Below, one piece after another: positions 24,118-33,300 of a DNA stretch of 64,000 nt. The stretch comes from Chiridota heheva (taxonomy: Eukaryota > Echinodermata > Holothuroidea > Apodida > Chiridotidae). The stretch is taken from the NCBI GenBank assembly GCA_020152595.1, contig JAIGNY010002795.1, positions 387,001 through 451,000 on the forward strand. Reading direction: 5' to 3'. The translations under genes were made by a program, and so were the position numbers. The notes under the pieces were generated by a model. The model was not told where the DNA came from, made no database searches, and saw only the letters and a list, made by a program, of their open reading frames with translations. Within the stretch, counting starts at the first letter, position 1, and every line of letters begins with the position of its first letter.

Positions 24118-24282
24118 TAAAAAAAAAAAAAAATGGGACGCCAGTTGGAAAATTAACATGGCAGTTGGAAATCCAACCGTTTCTCTTCGGGAAACCCTCA
24201 TAAATCCACCAAGTTGGGAAACTGATGCCTCAACCCCCACCCCCAACAACCACCACTACCACCACCACCACCATTCAGATGA
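24118..24282. repeat. A-run and CAC-rich simple repeat
   Basis: A run of about 14 A at 24,119-24,133 and a CCACCACTACCACCACCACC microsatellite at about 24,249-24,273, in otherwise unremarkable sequence. Confidence 0.7.
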
Positions 24283-24563
24283 CCCTGAGCTCAATCAGAA
24301 TACCCCAGTGACGTTCTTGGTAAGGAGACACAAGTGACTTGGAGATAAAAGTGCCAGCATATCAGGTTTGTGCTTCTATTCCCAGGGTCTCTAATCAATG
24401 AGGTACCAGTTTTAATGGGTAAACCTCCATAATATGCCAGTGTGATTAAAGAGTTTGCGTACATCTCAATGTAAATGTAAGCAGCTCAAGCGATGTCATA
24501 TTGTAAACACTTAGACAAGGGCCCGAACACAATATCCCCCATGGGCGATAGCTGCACCACTGA

Positions 24564-24742
24564 TTGTGGCGTAGCCAGCATTCAAAAAGTGAGGGGTCCA
24601 AGACCCCCTCCAAAGACAAAAGTGTTCAAATTTAGCCCAATTCTGAATGTAATTTTGAAAAGTGAAATATATATAAACAATTTTTGAACATTTCCTGTAA
24701 AAAGGGGGTCCCCTCCCCATTCATCCCTTGGTTACACTACTG
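24564..24742. mobile_element. Degraded hAT-like MITE
   Basis: The left end TTGTGGCGTAGCCAGCATTC is paired with the right end, reversed, CAGTAGTGTAACCAAGGGAT. Inner GGGGTCCAAGACCCCC and GGGGGTCCCCTCCCC are inverted. The flanks ACCACTGA and ACTACAGA match at six of eight bases, as expected for an eroded target duplication. Confidence 0.6.
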
Positions 24743-25903
24743 ACTACAGAGCATATTGAAGTCCCATGCTATTTATATGAGAATAGCTGCAAATTAAGAA
24801 AAATTCTACTTATTTTGGGAGCCTGCCCCTTTACAGTGATGTGTTCTAAATATTTCAACAAGGGCGTTTCCATTAAACAGTGCTGACCTATTGAAAGGGG
24901 AGGGGGGGCATGATGAAAATTTAAAAAAAGCCCAACTTTTGCCACAATACCAAAAAAGTAATAGATAAACAACTCATGTTCCAGGTGAAATATGAAAGCT
25001 GTCACAGTTTGGGGCCCAGAGCTCTTATTAAATTTCAGAAAATTGTGTTCGATTGTTGGCTGATAGGAATTAAAAAAAATAATGTCCAAATTTGTTATAA
25101 ATGTTACCTCATATTATTAAATGAGGTAAATTGGGTCCGTAAAATACTTATGGGGCCTACTTATCTATCTAAACTTGACAGTTATAAAACTTGGGAGGTA
25201 TCTAGTCATTCAAATGCTAAAGCTGTTATGATGGGTAGTCTCGGAATTAGGTATGAAATTACTCTTATAAATCACAAAATAAACTCTTTCTCTTGATATA
25301 CAATCAAATCTAAGAGTATTTTGTAAACCTCAAGCATTTATTTCCCCTTCAATAACATCAGTTATTCTTCAGAAGCAGGAGCGCTGTAGATCGTCTATTG
25401 GTGTTGTACATCCGTTTTACGGACATAAACTCAATGTGCATGCGTTATAATCATGGTGTCCAAGTCAAGCCGACAGCGGGTCTAATCAAATTGTGATATA
25501 ACTTTTCTTAGGCTCTTGGTTTGTGATTTGTCCTGAGATGAATTTGAAATTATTTTTTTTATAGCTTAAACAACATTTGGTTTTACTTCACGAATTGGTA
25601 AGTTTTTTGTTCTCGTAAATTTTCATCCTTTTTTGTTATCGGTCGGTTGTCAATTTTATCACGTTTTTTTAATCTTTCGTAGGCTGTTGTGCCAAAAGTA
25701 GTGCTCACATTGTGACATAAAATGATGTCGTTAATTCTTAAAAGTCGTATCTTTTATCATGTATCCATACGATAAATATGTGTTCTTTGGTTTTAGAGCA
25801 AATTGCCCTGATCTATATCACAGATTGAATGGAAATTCATCACTTGAATTCAAATTGATTGTCATGTGATTTTGATTAAAGTTTTCGAGTCAATCGAGGT
25901 CAT

Positions 25904-26265
25904 GTTTTCGACTGTACTCGCTGCTTCCTCTGCAGATGTAGCAAGGTCGTCAACCCACTTTCTTTTATCTCTCCTTAAGCTTTTCTTCACATCTTTGTCT
26001 TTTTCAGCGTACTTGCTCTCATAATATCTTTAAATTCTAAATAACTTGGCATTCTCAATCTTAGCCTTCAGCTGTTTTCTCTCCTGAACACATTTCCAAT
26101 TTTCTCTGCTGATCGATGGCTTTTGGCCCTTCTTTTGGTACCCAAGGACTTTTTTAGCAGCCTGATTGTATACCTCTTCAAATGTCTGCCATTTACTCTC
26201 AACTTCTTCAATGTTACCAGGTACTTCAGTCTCACCACAGCAGTCTTGTAAAACTAATTTTTAGT
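25904..26265 (-). pseudogene. LINE linker region, 5' portion of the split copy
   Basis: Minus-strand translation gives LVLQDCCGETEVPGNIEE, then ESKWQTFEEVYNQAAKKVLG, YQKKGQKPSISRENWKC, a stop in RI*RYYESKYAEKDKDVKK, and WVDDLATSAEEAASTVEN. This is the basic segment between endonuclease and reverse transcriptase in the same LINE as 14,215-16,007. It ends exactly where that fragment begins, so the two are one copy. The endonuclease itself is not found further upstream. Confidence 0.8.
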
Positions 26266-26429
26266 TGTAGGGGTTATATGTTATTAATGATTCAAGCCGA
26301 GCTCTTCCAGAAAAACCCTCCAGATAAAATGATCTCCTTCCTTCATTATGCTTCCCTCTACAACCATATTTAGTCCTCCTCTCCCACTCTCTCTCTCTAC
26401 TTTTTTTTTCTTCTCTCAATCCCAGCTTT

Positions 26430-26600
26430 CAGGCTTTTAGTTCTTGTATTTATCTCAATCTCCCCCTGTTTTCTTTCCTTCCTATTTCTGGAATGATCTA
26501 ACCTCTCAGGCACAATTTGACCCTCTTTGTCGTGGTGCCATTAAGCCCTCATCAAACAAACACACAAACAAACTTAGAACTTCATGTCAAAGCATTGTGG
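26430..26600 (+). mobile_element. LINE 3' end fragment with AAAC-rich tail
   Basis: The frame FWNDLTSQAQFDPLCRGAIK ends in a tail AACAAACACACAAACAAAC. The GTCGTGGTGCCATTAA block is shared with 13.6 kb. It may be a C-terminal LINE remnant on the strand opposite to the split LINE beside it. Confidence 0.5.
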
Positions 26601-26659
26601 GAGGAAAATTTAAAACAAATTATAAAGAAATACATTAGGCCATTAGGTGCGCTAACACA

Positions 26660-26860
26660 CATATAAAGGCAAATTATGTAATCCTCTTCATGATTTCAAC
26701 ACAAAATGATGATACAACTTCAGACTTGAATAACTTGAGAAAGGAATAAGATTTTATAATGGGGCTTCTGTGGGCAGTTTATTTTTAAATACCCTATCAT
26801 AAAATTTCTGACTTTATTTCTCATTTATATTTGTCTTTTATATAAGATAAACTTGCGTAC
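26660..26860 (+). mobile_element. Family-A-related MITE, right half
   Basis: AACTTCAGACTTGAATAACT, then GAGAAAGGAATAAGATTTTA and TTTTATATAAGATAAACTTG follow the order of the family-A right arm, although diverged. The terminal bases run directly into the 25-bp array. No left half was found. Confidence 0.5.
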
Positions 26861-27453
26861 CCTTTGAAATGATGCATTTGCTTACCCTTTGAAATGATGC
26901 ACTTGCTTACGCTTTGAAATGATGCACTTGCTTACGCTTTGAAATGATGCACTTGCTTACCCTTTAAAATGATGCACTTGCTTACCCTTTGAAATGATAC
27001 ACTTGCTTACGCTTTGAAATGATGCATATGCTTACCCTTTGAAATGATGCACATGCTTACCCTTTGAAATAATGCACTTGCTTACACTTCGAAATGATGC
27101 ATTTGCTTACCCTTTGAAATGATGCACTTGCTTACGCTTTGAAATGATGCACTTGCTTACCCTTTAAAATGATGCACTTGCTTACCCTTTGAAATGATAC
27201 ACTTGCTTACCCTTTGAAATGATGCACTTGCTTACCCTTTGAAATGATGAACTTGTTTACCCTTTGAAATGATGCATTTGCTTACCCTTTGAAATGATGC
27301 ATTTGCTTACCCTTTGAAATAATGCACTTGCTTACGCTTTGAAATGATGCATTTGCTTACCCTTTAAAATGGAGCACTTGCTTACCCTTTGAAATGATAC
27401 ACTTGCTTACCCTTTGAAATGATGCACTTGCTTACCCTTTGAAATGATGCACT
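26850..27453. repeat. 25-bp minisatellite, about 24 copies
   Basis: CTTGCTTACCCTTTGAAATG followed by ATGCA repeats with C/G and A/G changes (CCCTTT versus CGCTTT; GATGC versus GATAC). It starts at the right end of a family-A-related element, so it probably grew from that terminus. Confidence 0.95.
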
Positions 27454-27765
27454 ATGATCCTAGATTTTATTGTTTTTGTGACTTTGTATTTTGTAATGGT
27501 ATGTTATCTAAAAATTATCCACACTTTGTAATGCATAAAATTTGTTTTATTCAAATAATTTTCAGGTAGTAGGCACCTAGTCAGGTTCACAGCTAGGGCA
27601 TGTGTTGTTTTCAGAGCTTATGTTAAATTGTTATGTGAAGATGGCATGTGTAACACAGGAGGGAAAAAAATGATAAGGTATTTATTTACGACCTGCTTTG
27701 AAGAAAAAAATTTCAAGGTATATATGTCCTTTTCTGAAAATTTAAGAGGGAAAAATGAAAATAGT

Positions 27766-28404
27766 TTAAAGGAATATTTCTCATATTGGAGTTATTTCAA
27801 TTTAATGTAGTTGTGTTTTTTAATAGATGACAATAAAAGAAACAGATTGCTGACAAACCGTTGAAAGTTTTTTAATATCTTATTCCTACAAGAAATTATT
27901 GAATTTGAAATTTTGCATCCCTAATTTTCGTATTTTAATGACATGTCCTCTTTAAATATTTTTCTTGTATAAGAGATTGTTGGTCTTCATTGTTATCACA
28001 GCACTTCCTGTACTATTCTTTATGTATTTCTTTGAAAATTAATTTCACATTTCTAAATGATTAGGAACATTCTTCTAATTAAAAAATGATTAAGAATAGT
28101 GTAGAAGAAAATTTAAAATAATGTTTTCCAATCTGCACCTGTTACTTATATTTGAATTGGGAAAAATAATTGATTAATTTTCAAAGAAATACATAAAGAT
28201 TAGTACAGTAAGTGCTGTAATGACATCATAATGATGACGCACATGGCAGTACCAAAGTCATTTTTATGCTGGAAAAAAAATCTGTTAAAGTTCAATAACT
28301 TCTTCTAGGAATAAGATATTAACATGGATTTTTGACCAATATGTTTCTTAAAATTTTCTCTATCAGATACATCAAAATGAAATTCCATGGAAATATTCCT
28401 TTCA
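27766..28404. mobile_element. Foldback MITE, family D
   Basis: The left end TTAAAGGAATATTTCTCATA is matched by the right end, reversed, TGAAAGGAATATTTCCATGG. Deeper arms also pair: TTAATATCTTATTCCTACAAG on the left, and its inverted counterpart AGGAATAAGATATTAAC on the right. The arms share the CTTATTCC...AAGAAACA order with family A, so A and D are probably relatives. About 639 bp, non-coding. Confidence 0.7.
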
Positions 28405-28670
28405 TGATATTTTCCTGTTTGTGTGTATCTTCATTATAGACAAATGAGGTGAGAGAATGGTAAATATTAAGTTTTTGTTTTTGTAAACTTTTGTTTCATT
28501 TGCAGAAAAAGGAATAAAAATTGGACAAAAATATGATTAAGATGACTTCTAGGAGCAGGATTAGGTGATGATTGAATTGAGCGTTAATTGTTTTGTCATT
28601 GATGCTGGAGACCTTTCTCGCAGGGGACTATAAATCTTAGGTAAGTTTTGGAGGCGACTCCTTATCTACC

Positions 28671-28745
28671 TACTGTGGTGTAGCGGTTATCATACAAGTC
28701 TACAGACCACAAGGTCCTGGCTTCAAGCCTGGGTTGGGTAGACAT
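28671..28745 (+). repeat. tRNA-like SINE head
   Basis: GGTGTAGCGGTTATCATACA resembles a Pol III A box. GGCTTCAAGCC at 28,719-28,729 fits the B box (GGTTCRANNCC). Spacing is about right for a tRNA-derived promoter, but the acceptor stem does not pair, so this is a SINE or a tRNA-derived relic rather than a tRNA gene. Confidence 0.55.
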
Positions 28746-28789
28746 GCCAATGCACCACAAGTGGTTATCAAAGGCCGTGGTCATTGACT

Positions 28790-28965
28790 TGGTTGTCAAT
28801 GTTATGTCTGTCCGTACGTCGTACCTGTGTTCTCGTCCGGTTCGTATTAAGCGTTTCGTGATAGCATTGTTACTATCATAACCGAATACGCAGGCGACGG
28901 CCCCGTCATTGTAATTGTGTGTTTACTCGTCGTTGGAGGCAGTTTAAGTCAAATCAAGTAAGTTG
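28790..28965 (+). other. CpG-rich block ending in a splice-donor-like site
   Basis: The segment is rich in CG dinucleotides (GTACGTCGTACC, CTCGTCCGGTTCG, AGGCGACGG, TACTCGTCG) against a CpG-poor background. It ends in AATCAAGTAAGTTG, a near-consensus donor. It could be a non-coding first exon or part of the SINE body just upstream. No downstream exon is identified. Confidence 0.25.
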
Positions 28966-29474
28966 TTGATTTGTTTTGCCTTTCAGAATTTGGGGGAAAG
29001 TTTGTAAAAGGTCAGAATTTATCATTCTGGCCAAAATGGTTCAAAACAACAAAATTTGACGAACATTGTTTATTGATATAATCCTACCACTTTTTTTATT
29101 ATTTTCAAAAGCTATTGAAATACAAATTGCTTTGTATGTTGCATCCATAATAGTGTTCGCTTGAATCATAAATATCATTAAATCATATAAAAGCTAGGTA
29201 TAGGCTTAACCTGTAGCCTATACTTTTCATAGTTCTTAGCCTAGTCAAAATGCTGGATATGAATTTCAAATAGATGAAAGAATCTTTTTTTTTTTTATTG
29301 ATTTAAGAAATTTATTATCTGCTAGGTGTCAAAAGTTGGTTTTATCTGGAGATCTTTTGCATCCTTTCTTGAAATCAGCATAAGTTAGATTACTGTTCGA
29401 TTGTCAATTTTTTGAAAACAAAATAAGTTTCTTGATTATAAAGTTTATTTACTCGAAAAGTTCAAATAAGTCAA
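28966..29474. other. Intergenic, no gene seen
   Basis: AT-rich sequence with a T-run at about 29,287. No repeat or coding signal was recognised. Confidence 0.5.
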
Positions 29475-29748
29475 CTAAAAGGAAAGTTATCGTCCCATGA
29501 ATAAATTCAGAAGTGAACGCCCACTGTGCTGGTAACGTCACTTTCGGTTTTTAATTTTCCTTATTGTTTGCGAGAAATCTGTGATGTCATCGATCACACA
29601 TGTAGGCCCTATGTTCGGTTTAGTGGAGTGTAATCGATAATATTGTATATTTTTCACATCAATAGGAACTATAGCCTCCGGATATGATGTTAACAGTGTG
29701 GCGATGTTCACTTCTGAATGTATTTATGGGACGATATCTTTCCTTTAA
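29475..29748. mobile_element. Foldback MITE, family B copy 2
   Basis: The left end is AAAAGGAAAGTTATCGTCCC followed by ATGAATAAATTCAGAAGTGAAC. The right end is its inverse, GTTCACTTCTGAATGTATTT then GGGACGATATCTTTCCTTTAA. Its right TTAA (29,745-29,748) is also the left TTAA of the next family-A element. Confidence 0.85.
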
Positions 29749-30315
29749 AGGATTAGTTCAGTGGTCAAGCATGTCCATGTTATATTAAAGAGGACTTCAA
29801 AAGAAACAAAATGGTGAGAAAACATTGCAAAATCTTATTCCGTTAAGGAGATATTCAAGTGTAATTAGTTTGGTATACTTTCTGTAGAAATGACTGAAAT
29901 CAGACTAGTTGTGATGTCACAGCCTGAGATCCCTAAAAGCTTTTGTGTATTTTAAAGAAAGTTTATCTAATTTTTGTACTATTTAAATTATTTTACCTCC
30001 AACTTTCTTTAGGTGATATATTATAAATACCCTTGCTAACTTTAGTTTGACTACTTTTCTGACATATCCCATATTTTTTAAGCCACAAAATCGCAGGACA
30101 AAATATGATAGAATACATACAAACTTTGAGGAATCTGAGGCTATAACATCACAACTAGTCTGTTTTTAGTCGTTTCTACAGAAATATACCAAACTTTAAG
30201 CTTAAATATCTCCTTAACCGAATAATATTTTTGAATACTTTCCTCACCATTTTGTTTCTTTTGAAGTCCTCTTTCATATAAGATGGACATGCTTGACCAC
30301 TGAACTAAACCTTTA
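29745..30315. mobile_element. Foldback MITE, family A copy 3, founder of satellite
   Basis: The left end is TTAAAGGATTAGTTCAGTGG. The right arm carries ATATCTCCTTAACCGAATAA, ACCATTTTGTTTCTTTTGAA and GCTTGACCACTGAACTAAAC. Instead of stopping at the terminal TTAA, the right end continues into the 99-bp satellite, whose unit is this arm's last ~99 bp. Confidence 0.85.
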
Positions 30316-33300
30316 TTGGAATAATATTTTTGAATGCTTTCTTCACCATTTAATTTCTTTTGAAGTCATCTTTCATATAAGATAGACATGCTTGACCACT
30401 GAACTAATCCTTTAATGGAATAAGATTTTGAATACTTTCTTCACCATTTTGTTTCTTTTTTTCATATAAGATAGACATGCTTGACCACTAGCTAAACCTT
30501 TAATGGAATAAGATTTTTGAATACTTTTTCACCATTTTGTTTCTTTTGAAGTCCTCTTTCATATAAGATAGACATTCTTGACCACTAGCTAAACCTTTAA
30601 TGGAATAATATTTTTGAATGCTTTCTTCACCATTTTGTTTCTTTTGAAGTCCTCTTTCATATAAGATAGACATGCTTGACCACTAGCTAAACCTTTAATG
30701 GAATAAGATTTTTGAATACTTTTTTCACCATTTTGTTTCTTTTGAAGTCCTCTTTCATATAAGATAGACATGCTTGACCACTAGCTAAACCTTTAATGGA
30801 ATAATATTTTTGAATGCTTTCTTCACCATTTTGTTTCTTTTGAAGTCCTCTTTCATATAAGATAGACATTCTTGACCACTGAAGTAATCCTTTAATGGAA
30901 TAATATTTTTGAATGCTTTCTTTACCATTTTGTTTCTTTTGAAGTCCTCTTTCATATAAGATAGACATGCTTGACCACTGAACTAATCCTTTAATGGAAT
31001 AAGATTTTTGAATACTTTCTTTACCATTTTGTTTCCTTTGAAGTCCTCTTTCATATAAGATAGACATGCTTGACCACTGAACTAATCCTTTAATGGAATA
31101 ATATTTTTGAATGCTTTCTGCACCATTTTGTTTCTTTTGAAGTCCTCTTTCATATAAAATTAACTTGCCTGACCACTCAGGCTAAACTAATCCTCTAACA
31201 GAATATGATTTTTAAATGCTTTCTTCACTATTTTGTTTTTTGTTTCTTTTGAAGTCCTCTTTCATATAAGATAGACATGCTTGACCACTGAACTAATCTA
31301 TTATTGGAAAAATATTTTTGAATACTTTCTTCACCATTTTGTTTCTTTTGAAGTCCTCTTTCATATAAGATAAACATGCTTGACCACTGAACTAATCCTT
31401 TAATGGAATAGGATTTTTGAATACTTTCTTCACCATTTTGTTTCTTTTGAAGTCCTCTTTCTTATAAGATAGACATGCTTGACCACTGAACTAATCCTTT
31501 AATGGAATAAGATTTTTGAATACTTTCTTCACCATTTTGTTTCTTTTGAAGTCCTCTTTCATATAAGATAGACATGCTTGACCACTGAACTAATCCTTTA
31601 ATGGAATAATATTTTTGAATGCTTTCTTCACCATTTTGTTTCTTTTGAAGTCCTCTTTCATATAAGATAGACATGCTTGACCACTAGCTAAACCTTTAAT
31701 GGAATAATATTTTTGAATGCTTTCTTTACCATTTTGTTTCTTTTGAAGTCCTCTTTCATATAAGATAGACATGCTTGACCACTGAACTAATCCTTTAATG
31801 GAATAATATTTTTGAATGCTTTCTTCACCATTTTGTTTCTTTTGAAGTCCTCTTTAATATAAAATTAACTTGCCTGACCACTCAGGCTAAACTAATCCTC
31901 TAACAGAATATGATTTTTGAATGCTTTCTTCACTATTTTGTTTTTTTGTTTCTTTTGAAGTCCTCTTTCATATAAGATAGACATGCTTGACCACTGAACT
32001 TATCTATTAATGGAATGATATTTTTGAATACTTTCTTCACCATTTTGTTTCTTTTGAAGTCCTCTTTCATATAAGATAGACATGCTTGACCACTGAACTA
32101 ATCCTTTAATGGAATAAGATTTTTGAATACTTTTTTCACCATTTTGTTTCTTTTGAAGTCCTCTTTCATATAAGATAGACATGCTTGACCACTGAACTAA
32201 TCCTTTAATGGAATAAGATTTTTGAATGCTTTCTGCACCATTTTGTTTCTTTTGAAGTCCTCTTTCATATAAGATAGGCCTGCTTGACCACTGAAGTAAT
32301 CCTTCGATGGAATAATATTTTGAATACTTTCTTCACCATTTTGTCTCTTTTGAAGTCCACTTTCATATAAGATGGACTTGCTTGACCACTGAACTAATCC
32401 TGTAATGGAATAATATTTTTTAATACTTTCTTCACCATTTTGTTTCTTTTGAAGTCCTCTTTCATATAAGATAGACATGCTTGACCACTGAACTAATCCT
32501 TTAATGGAATAAGATTTTTGAATACTTTCTTCACCATTTTGTTTCTTTTGAAGTCCTCTTTCATATAAGATAGACATGCTTGACCACTGAACTAATCCTT
32601 TAATGGAATAAGATTTTTGAATGCTTTCTGCACCATTTTGTTTCTTTTGAAGTCCTCTTTCATATAAGATAGGCCTGCTTGACCACTGAAGTAATCCTTC
32701 GATGGAATAATATTTTTGAATACTTTCTTCACCATTTTGTCTCTTTTGAAGTCCACTTTCATATAAGATGGACTTGCTTGACCACTGAACTAATCCTGTA
32801 ATGGAATAATATTTTTAATACTTTCTTCACCATTTTGTTTCTTTTGAAGTCCTCTTTCATATAAGATAGACATGCTTGACCACTGAACTAATCCTTTATT
32901 GAAATAAGATTTTTGAATGCTTTCTTCACCATTATGTTTCTTTTGAAGTCCTCTTCATAAGATAGACATGCTTGACCACTGAACTAATCCTTTAATGGAA
33001 TAATATTTTTGAATACTTTCTTCACCATTTTGTTTCTTTTGAAGTCCTTTTCATATAAGATAGACATGCTTGACCACTAGCTAAACCTTTAATGGAATAA
33101 GATTTTTGAATACTTTTTCACCATTTTGTTTCTTTTGAAGTCCTCTTTCATATAAGATAGACATGCTTGACCACTAGCTAAACCTTTAATGGAATAATAT
33201 TTTTGAATGCTTTCTTTACCATTTTGTTTCTTTTGAAGTCCTCTTTCATATAAGATAGACATGCTTGACCACTGAACTAGTCCTTTAATGGAATAAGATT

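Larger units (their letters stand above)
16008..25899. other. 9.9-kb insert splitting one LINE copy
   Basis: The LINE reading frame stops at ...ATGAGAGAGC on the left and resumes as ...GTCGAAAACATGA on the right. If the 9,892-bp insert and one of two TCAT copies (16,004-16,007 and 25,900-25,903) are removed, the frame joins in phase. The insert has no evident TIR, LTR, poly-A tail or coding gene. It is AT-rich single-copy-looking sequence carrying a 424-bp TIR element, family A copy A2, an hAT-like element and a degraded hAT-like element. GTAAG strings that could be donors occur near both ends. Apart from those elements the long stretches (16.0-18.1, 18.5-20.0, 20.6-21.1 and 21.8-24.5 kb) hold nothing I can name. 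Confidence 0.7.

Noticed and set aside
16020..25910. AACATGACCT inverted near both edges of the 9.9-kb insert as a terminal inverted repeat
   Set aside because: The right copy overlaps the LINE sequence itself, and the left copy lies about 20 bp inside the edge, so it is probably coincidence.
28671..28745. A functional tRNA gene
   Set aside because: Pol III box-like sequences are present, but the acceptor and anticodon stems do not pair, and the sequence continues as a SINE-like body.
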